Origin: Acidobacteriota bacterium
Lineage (GTDB): Bacteria > Acidobacteriota > Terriglobia > Terriglobales > Acidobacteriaceae
DNA length: 64,000 bases
Assembly: GCA_021818105.1 (NCBI GenBank)
Contig: JAKAFB010000002.1
Location: 57,813 to 121,812 of the forward strand
Direction of reading: 5' to 3'
The notes beneath the pieces were generated by a model. The model did no database searches and had not been told where the DNA came from. It saw only the letters and a program-made list of their open reading frames with translations. A program made the position numbers and the translations under genes. This document shows, one piece after another, positions 51,954-60,459 of the stretch; position 1 is the stretch's first letter; every line of letters begins with the position of its first letter.

Positions 51954-53175
51954 GTTCCCTCCGGAGCGCATCAGCTTCGTGCTGCAGCTCGACGGTCTTT
52001 TCCAGCAGGCCGTAGTTGCCGTGCCATTGCACAAAGTCGGCTCCGCCCATGAAGGCTCCATGTTTGCTGGTGCGTCCGTCATAGTGCCACATGTCGAAGT
52101 ACGTGAAATCGATGGGGTTGGAGAAGGGCGGTCCGGTGACAATGCCGTCCTTGTGCAGCGCTGTCACGATCTCCTTGGCTGCGGAAACCTTGGCATTGGT
52201 GCTGGCCACCACCTCTTCCGCATGCGCGTAGACGCGATTGACCAGTGTCTCAGTATGGCACTGCTGGCATACCTGCTTCATGTTGGCTTGCGCGCGCAGG
52301 TAGTTGGGCCGCTTCTGGCTGACCTCTGCGGCCAGGTACCAGCTAAGGCGGTCTGAGGGATCATGCGTGACCTTGAGGCCGTTGATGCCGCTCATGTGGC
52401 AGGTGGCGCAGGTAGGCACAAACATGTCGCGCGTGGTCAGAGTCTTGGGGTTTGCGTCCAGTTTTAGAAGTTGCCGTTGCGCGGCAAACATCACGCCGTG
52501 CTTCGACTCGTTATAAATTTCGATCTGCGAATGATCGGGTCCCATGTGGCACTGTGCACAGGTGCTGGGCAGCCGTGCCAGCGCGACAGAACTGGTGTGG
52601 CGGGAGTGACATTCCGTGCAGGTGCCTATAGTGCCGTCCTCGTTGGGCTTGCCGATGGAGTGGCACTGTTCGCAGCCCGCGGCTACGGCAGGATGGCCTT
52701 CTGGAAGAGCCAGCGGGCTGGGCGGGCGCCGGGTGCCACCGGGCTGGAACTGCTCACTGAACGAGACCTGCTCCGGGCTCAAGCCCTTTTCTCCATAAAT
52801 GGCGGCCCAGCTTGGCGCGGCGTGGCGGCTGTGGAGGAACTCCTGATAGATGCCCTCATGGCAACTGCGGCAGTTGCCAGCGGTGAGGTGCGCGCTGATG
52901 ACGAAGCCGTGGTGGTCCACCTTCTTTTGCCCAGTGGAAGGCTGGTGGCAATCCAGGCAGTTCACGCCCTTTTTGGCGTGCACGCTCATCTCGTACTCGT
53001 GGACGACGGAGTACTGCATACGGGCATGGCATTCGGCGCATTTGCCGCTGGCCAGCACAAAGTCAGAGGTTGGCTGCTCCACTTCCACCTTGGGGCGGGC
53101 TCGGTTGATGAGGAACGCTCCAAGAATCAGGGCGAAGGCGATTGTGACAGCGATAAACACCGAGCGAAAGGACAT
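51937..53175 (-). CDS. membrane-anchored octaheme cytochrome c, HAO-like
   Basis: A 412-residue protein with one N-terminal membrane helix (VFIAVTIAFALILGAFLI) and eight CxxCH motifs in order: CAECH, CLDCH, CRSCH, CEQCH, CTECH, CAQCH, CATCH, CQQCH. Heme spacing and the segments CTECHSRHTSSVALARLP, YNESKHGVMF and C-terminal KHGAFMGGADFVQWHGNY fit the hydroxylamine oxidoreductase family. Members either oxidise hydroxylamine/hydrazine (with a Tyr cross-link to the catalytic heme) or, without the cross-link, reduce nitrite or hydroxylamine. I cannot place the cross-linking Tyr by eye; the last motif has Phe in ADFVQWHG. ATG 53175 has AGGGG six bases ahead. Confidence 0.85.
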   Translation of the reverse strand: MSFRSVFIAVTIAFALILGAFLINRARPKVEVEQPTSDFVLASGKCAECHARMQYSVVHEYEMSVHAKKGVNCLDCHQPSTGQKKVDHHGFVISAHLTAGNCRSCHEGIYQEFLHSRHAAPSWAAIYGEKGLSPEQVSFSEQFQPGGTRRPPSPLALPEGHPAVAAGCEQCHSIGKPNEDGTIGTCTECHSRHTSSVALARLPSTCAQCHMGPDHSQIEIYNESKHGVMFAAQRQLLKLDANPKTLTTRDMFVPTCATCHMSGINGLKVTHDPSDRLSWYLAAEVSQKRPNYLRAQANMKQVCQQCHTETLVNRVYAHAEEVVASTNAKVSAAKEIVTALHKDGIVTGPPFSNPIDFTYFDMWHYDGRTSKHGAFMGGADFVQWHGNYGLLEKTVELQHEADALRREHAARR

Positions 53176-53340
53176 GGGCACCCCTGAGCGAGGACGTACT
53201 TTTGGAGTGCGTCCAGTGAGAGCTTGTTTGGACCGAGTTGAGGGTAGCGCAATCAGGAGGGAACGGAAAGGTACCTTTGTCACAGCCAGTGATGTAAGCA
53301 CCGGCTATGCAAGATGAAGATGAAAACGCATGGGGACAAG

Positions 53341-53371
53341 AAGAAAAGGCAGACCCTATGGGCCTGCCTTT
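53341..53371 (-). terminator. intrinsic terminator after secG
   Basis: On the minus strand AAAGGCAG pairs with CTGCCTTT (53371-53364 with 53352-53345), with inner CCC/GGG, followed by TCTT. It lies 38 bases after the secG stop. Confidence 0.8.
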
Positions 53372-53408
53372 CTGTTGAAACTGAACTGTGTAAAGACGAA
53401 GGGGAAGA

Positions 53409-53714
53409 CTACTTGCCGGGCTTGGCCGGTGCGGAAATGGGCTTGGTGTCATCCAGCACGGAGTGGCTCTGCACGGAGCGCTCATACAGAATCGTGAGCG
53501 ATATGGAGGTGATCATAAAGATCACTGCGGACCATGTGGTGAGACGTGTGAGCACATTGGCAGCGGCGCGGGGGCCAAATGCGGTCTGCGAACCCTGTCC
53601 TCCGAAGGCGCCGGCAAGGTCGGCCGATCGGCCCTGCTGAATGAGCACGACTCCGATAAGGAACAGGCAGACGATAACGTGAACCACGATGATGAAGTAG
53701 AAGAGAATCTGCAT
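53409..53714 (-). CDS. secG: preprotein translocase subunit SecG
   Basis: A 101-residue two-helix membrane protein. TM1 is LFYFIIVVHVIVCLFLIGVVLIQQG (cited in part: IVCLFLIGVVLIQQG), followed by the family loop GRSADLAGAFGGQGSQTAFG, and TM2 WSAVIFMITSISLTILY. SecG supports SecYE in protein export. The gene lies just after the tRNA-Leu gene on the same strand (53 bases), a common bacterial arrangement. C-terminal tail is Pro/Lys rich. Confidence 0.95.
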   Translation of the reverse strand: MQILFYFIIVVHVIVCLFLIGVVLIQQGRSADLAGAFGGQGSQTAFGPRAAANVLTRLTTWSAVIFMITSISLTILYERSVQSHSVLDDTKPISAPAKPGK

Positions 53715-53767
53715 TTCTTGGGCTGCTTTCAGAGTCTCATCCGGTAGCGCCGGAGAGAAGAATCTTA

Positions 53768-53852
53768 TGGTGCGGAAGGCGGGACTTGAACCCGCATGCC
53801 TTTCGGCGCCACCCCCTCAAGATGGTGTGTCTGCCAATTTCACCACTTCCGC
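53768..53852 (-). tRNA. tRNA-Leu (anticodon GAG)
   Basis: On the minus strand the acceptor stem GCGGAAG (53852-53846) pairs with CTTCCGC (53778-53772), discriminator A and an encoded CCA (53770-53768). Anticodon stem-loop is CCATC-TTGAGGG-GGTGG, giving anticodon GAG for CTC and CTT. The long variable arm (GGCGCCGAAAGGC region) is as expected for class II leucine tRNA, and the T-loop GGGTTCAAGTCCC is intact. Confidence 0.97.
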
Positions 53853-54002
53853 ACGGGCTTAACTCTCTGAGTATAGCAAACGTTCCAGCCATTGCGTCAG
53901 GGGGAGCGGGGACGCCTCAACGGGGAAGCGAATCGCGCAATACCTTTGTTTCCCGCCGGTTCCGGAGGCAAATGAGATGCCCGTCAGCTTGCCGTTTCTT
54001 GC

Positions 54003-55217
54003 CTACTGGATACGCTCGAAGCGGAAGCCTGCCTCCCGCAGTGCGTGGCTGATGGCAGTGATGTGCGTGGCGCCGCGTGTTTCCAAAGTCACATCAATGA
54101 CGGTTTCACCGAGGCTGACGCCATAGTAGGCGCGGTTGTGGATTGTTTCCACAATGTTGGCGCGTTCGCGGGCGAGAATCTGGGTGAGGTTGAGCAGGGC
54201 GCCGGGGCGGTCCTGCAGGTAGACGCGCACGCGGAGCAAGCGGCCGTCTTTGACAAGGCCGCGCTCGATGATTTTGGCCAGCAGCGTCACATCGATGTTG
54301 CCGCCGCAGACGAGTACCACGGTGCGGCGATGGCGTAGGTTGGTCTTGGCCTGGACCACGGCGGCCAGCGCTGCGGCTCCCGCGCCCTCGGCCAGGGTCT
54401 TTTCGTGCTCCAACAGCATCAGAATGGCGCTGGCAATCTCTTCATCATCCACTGTGACAATCTCATCCACATAGCGCGAGACCATGGGGAACGTGATGTC
54501 TCCGGCGCGGCGCACGGCGATGCCATCGGCGATGGTGGCTTCGGGAGCAATGGTGATAGGTTCTCCGGCCTCGCGTGCGCGGAGCATGGAAGGCAGCTTT
54601 TCAGGTTCCACACCAATCACGCGGATTTTGGGATTCGTTTCCTTAAGAGCGCAGGCAATGCCGCTGATGAGCCCCCCGCCGCCAATGGGGACAACGACAG
54701 CCTCAATGTCCGGGACCTGGTCTAGCAATTCAAGGCCAATCGTTCCCTGGCCGGCGATGACCTCAGGATCGTCAAACGGGTGGATGAACGTGCGGCCCTC
54801 TTCGACGCGGCGGCGCAGGGCCTCATCGCAGGCTTCGTCATAGCTGGCTCCGTGCAGGACGACTTCAGCGCCAAAGCTACGCGTTGCGGCGACCTTGACC
54901 AGAGGCGTGGCCAGCGGCATGACGATCTGCGCGCGAATGCCACGCTGCGCCGCGTGAAAGGCGACGCCCTGCGCGTGGTTGCCAGCGCTGGCAGCGATTA
55001 CACCGCGCTTGCGTTCCGTTTCGCTGAGGGTAAGCAGCTTGTTCAGGGCGCCGCGCTCCTTGAAGGAGCCGGTGCGCTGGAGATTTTCCAGCTTCAGGTG
55101 CAGCGGCAGGCCCGTCAACTCCGAGAGGTAGTGGGAGAGATGGCAGGGCGACATGTGAATGGCTTCTCCAATGCGCGCTCGTGCCGTCTGAATGCTGGTG
55201 AGTGTGACGGGTTCCAA
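54003..55217 (-). CDS. ilvA: threonine ammonia-lyase (biosynthetic-like) with C-terminal ACT domain
   Basis: A 404-residue PLP enzyme that deaminates threonine to 2-oxobutyrate, first step of isoleucine synthesis. PLP Lys is in TGSFKERGALNKL, the phosphate loop in PIGGGGLISG, and ASAGNHAQGVAFHA is typical. The last about 75 residues form one ACT domain (VRVYLQDRPGALLNLTQIL), as in the single-ACT type. I place the start at TTG 55217 since GAGGAG is about 8 bases ahead and the family N-terminus (TSIQTARARIGEAI) follows; ATG 55274 lies inside the leader hairpin region. The leader has a promoter, short ORF, antiterminator and terminator (listed separately), which suggests attenuation. Confidence 0.92.
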   Translation of the reverse strand: MEPVTLTSIQTARARIGEAIHMSPCHLSHYLSELTGLPLHLKLENLQRTGSFKERGALNKLLTLSETERKRGVIAASAGNHAQGVAFHAAQRGIRAQIVMPLATPLVKVAATRSFGAEVVLHGASYDEACDEALRRRVEEGRTFIHPFDDPEVIAGQGTIGLELLDQVPDIEAVVVPIGGGGLISGIACALKETNPKIRVIGVEPEKLPSMLRAREAGEPITIAPEATIADGIAVRRAGDITFPMVSRYVDEIVTVDDEEIASAILMLLEHEKTLAEGAGAAALAAVVQAKTNLRHRRTVVLVCGGNIDVTLLAKIIERGLVKDGRLLRVRVYLQDRPGALLNLTQILARERANIVETIHNRAYYGVSLGETVIDVTLETRGATHITAISHALREAGFRFERIQ

Positions 55218-55248
55218 AAGGCTTCTCCTCGCTGGGATGAAATGCGCA

Positions 55249-55288
55249 GAAAATAGAAAAGCCACCAACCGCACTAGCGGGTAGTGGC
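55249..55288 (-). terminator. leader terminator (attenuator) of ilvA
   Basis: On the minus strand GCCAC (55288-55284), TAC, CCGC, loop TAGT, GCGG, TTG, GTGGC (55265-55261) then TTTTCTATTTTC. It is a two-part stem followed by a T-rich run and lies only about 20 bases ahead of the ilvA ribosome site, leaving no room for a promoter between. Confidence 0.8.
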
Positions 55289-55323
55289 CTGTGCACTGCC
55301 TTGCAAATTGCTTGTGTCAGGCC
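55286..55323 (-). promoter_or_regulatory. antiterminator hairpin candidate in ilvA leader
   Basis: GGCCTG (55323-55318) and CAGGCC (55291-55286) on the minus strand form a perfect 6-bp stem with 26-base loop. Its 3-prime arm takes up GCC of the terminator stem, so the two structures exclude each other. The 5-prime arm is overlapped by the stop codon of the leader ORF. Confidence 0.5.
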
Positions 55324-55427
55324 CCGTTTCCCGCATTCGACATGCGGCAGATAATTCGCATGGGGGAAATATTCACCGTCGCCCGAATCGCTGGATAGAA
55401 GCGTGCGTTGGAGAAGGTGCCTTGCAT
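55317..55427 (-). CDS. putative leader peptide ORF of ilvA
   Basis: A 36-codon frame from ATG 55427 to TGA at 55319-55317, with an inner ATG at 55361 giving MRIICRMSNAGNGA. It has four Ile codons: one in each of AIR and NIS, and a tandem pair (ATT ATC, 55355-55350) in RIIC. No ribosome site is seen ahead of either ATG; ATG 55427 would be nearly leaderless from the predicted start point near 55433. A stall at the Ile pair would leave the antiterminator arm free, and full translation would cover it. It is a candidate only. Confidence 0.35.
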   Translation of the reverse strand: MQGTFSNARFYPAIRATVNISPMRIICRMSNAGNGA

Positions 55428-55439
55428 GACGTTAATTGC

Positions 55440-55468
55440 AGTAGACCAGAGAGGCTGGGCAGCGTCAA
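55440..55468 (-). promoter_or_regulatory. sigma-70-type promoter candidate for ilvA
   Basis: On the minus strand TTGACG (55468-55463), 17-base spacer, TCTACT (55445-55440). It matches the -35 in five of six and the -10 in four of six positions. The start point would be near 55433, giving a leader of about 215 bases before the ilvA start. It sits 93 bases after the stop of the upstream HAD gene. Confidence 0.5.
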
Positions 55469-55560
55469 GGCAGCAGACGGAGACTGGGATGGCGCAAAGG
55501 ATTGCGCAAGGCACTCTATTTGCAGGCTCCGGTGGGCTGAGAAGAGCGCTTGTGCGGCGG

Positions 55561-56274
55561 CTAGAAGACCTCCGCAAGGCGGGCGAAGGCATCGAGCTCC
55601 AGCAACTGCTGGCCCGGCGGTGCAACGGCAATGTCCGCATGCTCCAGTGCCCAGGTGTCCTTGTGGAAGAGGAAGACGGCGTGCAGTCCAGCGGCGAGCG
55701 CGGGATTGATGTCGCTCTTGGGACTGTTGCCAATCATCCAGCTCGACTTATGGTCGAGTGAGTGGCGGGTGAGCACATCGCGATAAGCGGGCGGATCCTT
55801 TTCAGCCGCGATTTCGACGGCGAAGAAGTGCGGGGCAAGACCGGAGCGGGACAGCTTTTCAGTCTGTTCCGCATGATTGCCTTTGGTCATCAGAATGAGC
55901 CGGTGGCGCGTGCCCAAGTCGGCCAGTGTCTCCGCTACGCCCGGCAGCAGCTCAATCTCCTGCTCGGCGATGGTTTGGGCGAAACCGACGATTTGCCGGT
56001 GCTTTTCCTCTGTCATGGGGTGCGGGCTGAGGCGCTCAAAGCAGGTGACCAGCGAACGGGTAAAGCTGGATAGCCCGTAACCATGTTTGCGGATGGTCTC
56101 TCGCTCGACCTCGTTGAGTGCCTTCCGTACTTCGGCGGGCGAGTATTCGTCATGATTGAGGTAGCTGATGAAGGCAGCGATGGCGCGCTCAAAGTAAATG
56201 TTGTTTTCCCAGAGCGTGTCGTCGGCATCGATGAGCAGCGTCTGGCCTGGTGCAATCTGCGGCATGGGTTTCAT
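55561..56274 (-). CDS. HAD family hydrolase
   Basis: A 237-residue HAD phosphatase. Motif I is LLIDADDTLWENNIYF (two Asp as nucleophile and acid), motif II Thr in ILMTKGN, motif III Lys in EIAAEKDPPAY, motif IV WMIGNSPKSDINPAL, where Asn-Ser-Pro-Lys-Ser-Asp replaces the usual GDxxxD but keeps Ser/Asp. A helical cap is inserted after motif I. Substrate unknown. Start 56274 (MKPMPQIAPG) or 56265; the longer frame to 56391 has no family features. It precedes ilvA on the same strand, but a promoter and terminator lie in between. Confidence 0.85.
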   Translation of the reverse strand: MKPMPQIAPGQTLLIDADDTLWENNIYFERAIAAFISYLNHDEYSPAEVRKALNEVERETIRKHGYGLSSFTRSLVTCFERLSPHPMTEEKHRQIVGFAQTIAEQEIELLPGVAETLADLGTRHRLILMTKGNHAEQTEKLSRSGLAPHFFAVEIAAEKDPPAYRDVLTRHSLDHKSSWMIGNSPKSDINPALAAGLHAVFLFHKDTWALEHADIAVAPPGQQLLELDAFARLAEVF

Positions 56275-56453
56275 GGTAGCTGATGCAGAGGTGCGTCCGG
56301 CACGCGCATGTTGGAGATGTTCTACCATAAAGGAAGAAAAGTAGCGGAGCGGAAATGGCGCGCACGGCGCCTTGGCATGAAGTGGTGACATGCTAACTAT
56401 CTGAAGCGAAAAGGGCTGGCGAACCAGGCCAGGAGAGCGAAGGGAAGTAAGAG

Positions 56454-57173
56454 ATGGAGAAAAGAGCCAAGCCGGCAGTGGTGCTGTTGAGTGGCGGTCT
56501 TGACTCAGCCACGGTGCTGGCGATTGCCCGCAGCCAGGGCTTTGAGTTGAACGTGCTTTCCTTCTCCTATGGCCAGAGGCACAGCTGGGAACTGGAGGCC
56601 GCGAGGCGCGTGGCCCAGGCGCAGGGAGTGGCCAGCCACCGCATCGCCACCATTGATCTGCGGGTCTTTGGCGGCTCTGCTCTTACCGATGACATTGCAG
56701 TGCCCAAAGGTCGCGCCCTCGACGAGATGGGGCACGGAATTCCCGTGACGTACGTGCCTGCGCGCAACACGATCTTTCTGGCCTTTGCGCTGGCCTGGGC
56801 AGAGGTGCTGGAGTCGAGCGATATCTTCATCGGCGTGAACGCGCTGGATTACAGTGGCTATCCCGACTGCCGGCCTGAGTTTATTGAGGCCTTTGAGAAG
56901 ATGGCGAACCTTGCCACCAAGGCGGGTGTGGCGGGCAGCCAGAGGCTGAAGATTCATACGCCACTGATTGCCCTTACCAAGGCGGAGATTATCCGTGAGG
57001 GACTGCGGCTGGGTGTGGACTATAGCCTGACCAGCAGTTGCTATGACCCGGGAAGCGATGGCACGCCCTGCGGACAGTGCGACTCCTGCCAGCTGCGCCG
57101 CAAGGGCTTTCGCGAATGTGGCATCGAAGACCCGCTGCGTTACCCGGATGTGCAGGAAAAGGCGCTGCCATGA
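56454..57173 (+). CDS. queC: 7-cyano-7-deazaguanine synthase
   Basis: A 239-residue ATP-dependent enzyme that turns 7-carboxy-7-deazaguanine into preQ0 for queuosine. The PP-loop [11 protein letters not shown] is near the N-terminus, YGQRHSWE follows, and the zinc site is formed by Cys in [19 protein letters not shown] (cited as SSCYDP and CGQCDSC). AAGGGAAG lies ahead of the ATG. I looked for a preQ1 riboswitch in the 180 bases upstream and found none by eye. Its stop overlaps queE by 4 bases. Confidence 0.97.
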   Translation: MEKRAKPAVVLLSGGLDSATVLAIARSQGFELNVLSFSYGQRHSWELEAARRVAQAQGVASHRIATIDLRVFGGSALTDDIAVPKGRALDEMGHGIPVTYVPARNTIFLAFALAWAEVLESSDIFIGVNALDYSGYPDCRPEFIEAFEKMANLATKAGVAGSQRLKIHTPLIALTKAEIIREGLRLGVDYSLTSSCYDPGSDGTPCGQCDSCQLRRKGFRECGIEDPLRYPDVQEKALP

Positions 57174-57808
57174 GCTACGCGGTCAAGGAGATCTTTTATA
57201 CGCTCCAAGGCGAAGGAGCGCAGGCTGGGCGGGCCGCCGTTTTCTGCCGGTTTGCCGGGTGCAATCTCTGGTCGGGTCGGGAAGCTGACCGGGCGACGGC
57301 GCAGTGCCGGTTCTGCGACACGGATTTTGTGGGGGTAGACGGGCCCGGCGGAGGCAAATTCGAGTCTGCCGGAGCAGTGGCCGTGGCCATCGAACAGGCG
57401 TGGCCCAAGGACACTCCTGCGAGCCGGCGCTTTGTGGTGTGTACGGGGGGCGAGCCACTGCTGCAAATGGATGAGGCACTCATTGAGGCACTACACGAGG
57501 TTGGATTCGAAATTGCCGTGGAGACGAATGGCACAGTAGCCGCTCCAGCGGGCATTGACTGGATTTGCGTAAGCCCCAAGGCAGGCACCGAACTGGTGCA
57601 GCGCAGCGGCGACGAATTGAAGCTGGTTTTTCCGCAGGCTGGCCTTGAGCCCGCGGGCTTTGAGTCTCTGCCATTCCGGCACTTCTTTCTTCAGCCGATG
57701 GATGGACCCAGGCTGGCCCCAAATACCCAACTGGCAGTGAGGTATTGCATGGAGCATCCGCAGTGGCGGTTGAGCTTGCAGACACATAAGCTGCTGGGCA
57801 TTTCGTAA
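57170..57808 (+). CDS. queE: 7-carboxy-7-deazaguanine synthase
   Basis: A 212-residue radical SAM enzyme that makes 7-carboxy-7-deazaguanine from carboxy-tetrahydropterin. Instead of CxxxCxxC it has the long form C-x14-C-x2-C (Cys in FAGCNLWSG, then [10 protein letters not shown]), which is the known QueE variant. Other motifs are [16 protein letters not shown] at the N-terminus and [14 protein letters not shown] overlaps the queC stop (ATGA); queD follows after 9 bases. Confidence 0.97.
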   Translation: MSYAVKEIFYTLQGEGAQAGRAAVFCRFAGCNLWSGREADRATAQCRFCDTDFVGVDGPGGGKFESAGAVAVAIEQAWPKDTPASRRFVVCTGGEPLLQMDEALIEALHEVGFEIAVETNGTVAAPAGIDWICVSPKAGTELVQRSGDELKLVFPQAGLEPAGFESLPFRHFFLQPMDGPRLAPNTQLAVRYCMEHPQWRLSLQTHKLLGIS

Positions 57809-57817
57809 GGGAATCCG

Positions 57818-58183
57818 ATGGAGATATTCAAAGAATTCACGATTGAAGCAGCGCATTGGTTGCCGAATGTTCCGGAGGGACATAAGTGCAGGCGGTTGCA
57901 TGGGCACAGCTTTCGTCTGCGCGTATACGTGAGTGGTCCTGTCGATCCTCTTCTGGGCTGGGTGGTTGACTTCGGCGACATTCGCGCGGCCATACGCGTC
58001 ATCGAGGACGAGATAGATCACCGCTGCCTGAATGATGTGGAAGGACTGGAGAATCCAACCAGCGAAAATCTGGCGCGCTGGTTGTGGCAGAAACTGCTGC
58101 CGGCCTTGCCGGCGCTAAGCCGCATCGAAGTGTTTGAGACATGCACCAGCGGGTGCTCCTACCAGGGTGAACTGGGCGGCTGA
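57818..58183 (+). CDS. queD: 6-carboxy-5,6,7,8-tetrahydropterin synthase
   Basis: A 121-residue PTPS-fold protein, one step earlier in preQ0 synthesis. Zinc His are in IEAAHWLP and LHGHSF, the catalytic Cys in HKCRRLHGH, and GWVVDFGDIRAAI, IDHRCLND and the Glu in ENPTSENLARWLW and SRIEVFETCTSG complete the site. Only GTP cyclohydrolase is missing for the pathway in this cluster. Last gene of queCED. Confidence 0.95.
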   Translation: MEIFKEFTIEAAHWLPNVPEGHKCRRLHGHSFRLRVYVSGPVDPLLGWVVDFGDIRAAIRVIEDEIDHRCLNDVEGLENPTSENLARWLWQKLLPALPALSRIEVFETCTSGCSYQGELGG

Positions 58184-58266
58184 AAAGAGACATTCTCCCC
58201 CTTGGAAGTGGTTGCTACAATCATGGATGGTTTGGCTAGGAGAACCGGAAGTTGGGAGTGAAGGAA

Positions 58267-60459
58267 ATGGGACCTGTGCTTTCCAGTGCTCGCGCAACTG
58301 AGACGGCAGCCGATCAGGGCGGCCTTTCCCCGCAGCAGATGATTGATATCTACCGGCTGATGTACACGTCTCGCTGCGTAGATGACCGCGAGATTCTCCT
58401 CAAGCGGCAGCAGAAGATCTTTTTCCAGATTTCCGGCGCCGGGCACGAGGCGCTGCAAGTGGGCGCAGCCCTGGCCTTGAGGCCCGGCTATGACTGGTTC
58501 TTCCCGTACTATCGTGATCGTGGACTTTGCCTGACGCTCGGTGTTACGCCGGAGGAAATGTTTTTGCAGTCGGTGGGCGCAGGCACAGACCCGGCCAGCT
58601 GCGGGAGGCAGATGCCGACGCACTGGAGCAGCCGCCCGCTGCACATCGTCAGCACGTCTTCCTCGACCACTACCCAGGTGCTGCACGCGGTTGGCTGCGC
58701 GGAGGCCGGGCGCTACTTCAGCCACCATCCCGAGGCGGCGGCGAAGGCCGAGGGTGACTATCGCGCCTTCCATGATGTGGACTTCCACGGCGATGAGGTG
58801 GTGTTCACTTCGCTTGGCGACGGATCGACTTCGCAGGGCGAGTTCTGGGAGGCTCTCTCGGCGGCTTCGAACAAGAAGCTACCGGTCATCTTCTGCGTGG
58901 AAGACAACGGCTATGCCATCAGCGTGCCCGTGGAGGTGAACACGCCGGGCGGCAACATCTCGAAGCTGGTGGCGAATTTTCCCAACTTCTACTTTGCGGA
59001 GATTGACGGGACGGACCCAGAAATCTGCCTGCGTACGTTCCAGGCCGCTGCAGAGCACTGTCGTTCCGGCAAGGGCCCCGCGTTTGTGCATGGGCATGTA
59101 ATCCGACCCTATTCGCACTCGCTCTCCGACGACGACAAACTCTACCGCTCGGCCGCCGAGCGCGAGGCCGACGCATTACGGGATCCGCTGACGCGGATGC
59201 AGATGCGCCTGCTACGCGAGGGAGTTCTGAGTGCGGAGGAGATTACGGCACTGGAGCAGGCCGCAGACCGCGCTGTGGCCGAAGCTGCCGAACATGCGCA
59301 GCAAGCGCCCTTGCCAAATGTTGCAGACATACCGAAGCATGTCTATTCCGAAGATCTGGATCCGACCAGCCCGGCCTTTGCAAGCGAGACACCCGTGGCT
59401 GCCGTGGGCAAGACCGCCGGCTCGAAGAGTAGCGCGCCGCGCACGATGGCGGAACTGATTAACGCGTGCCTGCATGACGAGATGCTCCGCGACCCGCGCA
59501 TTGTGGTGTATGGCGAAGATGTGGCTGACGCAAGCCGCGAAGCCGTGCTGGCTGAAGTGAAGGGCAAGGGCGGCGTCTTCAAGCTCACGGCCGGGCTGCA
59601 AACGAAGTTTGGCTCCGAGCGGGTCTTCAACTCGCAACTGGCTGAGGCGAACATTGTGGGCCGTGCCGTAGGCTACGCAGTTCGCGGAATGAAGCCCGTG
59701 GTCGAAATTCAGTTCTTTGACTACATCTGGCCGGCCATGCACCAGATTCACAACGAACTGGCGCTGATACGCTGGCGGTCCAACGGGACTTGGGCCGCGC
59801 CTGCGGTGGTGCGTGTGCCCATCGGCGGCTACCTTACGGGAGGAGCCATTTATCACTCGCAGTCGGGCGAGAGCATGTTTACGCACATTCCCGGGCTGCG
59901 CGTGGTGTTTCCCTCCAACGCGCTGGACGCCAATGGTCTGTTAAGGACGGCGATTCGGTGCGATGACCCGGTGCTGTTTCTCGAACACAAGCGCCTCTAT
60001 CGCGAAACCTACGGCAGGGCGGCGTATCCCGGCCCGGAGTTTGCCATCCCGTTTGGCAAGGCAAAGGTTGTGCGGCCCGGACGGCAAATGACGCTGGTGA
60101 CCTATGGCGCGATAGTGCCAAGAGCGCTGCAGGCGGCGGAGAAGGCGCAACGCGAGCACGCAATCGACGTGGAAGTGCTCGACCTGCGCACGCTGAACCC
60201 GTACGACTGGGAGGCGATTGCCACTTCAGTGCGCAAGACAAGCCGCGTGCTGGTGGCGCATGAGGACATGCTGAGTTGGGGTTACGGCGCGGAGATCGCC
60301 GCGCGGATTGCGGATGAGATGTTTGACGATCTGGATGCGCCGGTGCGCCGGGTGGGCTCCATGGACACGTTTGTGGCCTACCAGCCGGTACTGGAGGACG
60401 CCATCCTGCCGCAGCCGGAAACAATCCTGAAGGCCATCCGCGACTTGAGTGCCTACTGA
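58267..60459 (+). CDS. 2-oxoisovalerate-type dehydrogenase E1, fused alpha-beta
   Basis: A 730-residue fusion of E1-alpha and E1-beta of a branched-chain 2-oxoacid dehydrogenase complex. Alpha part (about 1-345): [23 protein letters not shown] in the TPP motif [31 protein letters not shown] flexible linker follows (about 345-395, [15 protein letters not shown]). Beta part (about 395-730): [49 protein letters not shown]2 and E3 genes are not adjacent. ATG 58267 has GGGAG nine bases ahead; a TTG at 58252 with AGGAG is an alternative start. The end overlaps the convergent gmhB by 7 bases. Confidence 0.94.
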   Translation: MGPVLSSARATETAADQGGLSPQQMIDIYRLMYTSRCVDDREILLKRQQKIFFQISGAGHEALQVGAALALRPGYDWFFPYYRDRGLCLTLGVTPEEMFLQSVGAGTDPASCGRQMPTHWSSRPLHIVSTSSSTTTQVLHAVGCAEAGRYFSHHPEAAAKAEGDYRAFHDVDFHGDEVVFTSLGDGSTSQGEFWEALSAASNKKLPVIFCVEDNGYAISVPVEVNTPGGNISKLVANFPNFYFAEIDGTDPEICLRTFQAAAEHCRSGKGPAFVHGHVIRPYSHSLSDDDKLYRSAAEREADALRDPLTRMQMRLLREGVLSAEEITALEQAADRAVAEAAEHAQQAPLPNVADIPKHVYSEDLDPTSPAFASETPVAAVGKTAGSKSSAPRTMAELINACLHDEMLRDPRIVVYGEDVADASREAVLAEVKGKGGVFKLTAGLQTKFGSERVFNSQLAEANIVGRAVGYAVRGMKPVVEIQFFDYIWPAMHQIHNELALIRWRSNGTWAAPAVVRVPIGGYLTGGAIYHSQSGESMFTHIPGLRVVFPSNALDANGLLRTAIRCDDPVLFLEHKRLYRETYGRAAYPGPEFAIPFGKAKVVRPGRQMTLVTYGAIVPRALQAAEKAQREHAIDVEVLDLRTLNPYDWEAIATSVRKTSRVLVAHEDMLSWGYGAEIAARIADEMFDDLDAPVRRVGSMDTFVAYQPVLEDAILPQPETILKAIRDLSAY

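Noticed and set aside
55249..55288. Terminator read simply as the end of the upstream HAD gene
   Set aside because: It is 273 bases after that stop and only about 20 bases before the ilvA ribosome site, with a promoter-like sequence in between; attenuation fits better, though this is not proven.
56275..56453. Possible preQ1 riboswitch ahead of queC
   Set aside because: I looked for the short C-rich loop and A-rich tail pseudoknot and found no convincing match.
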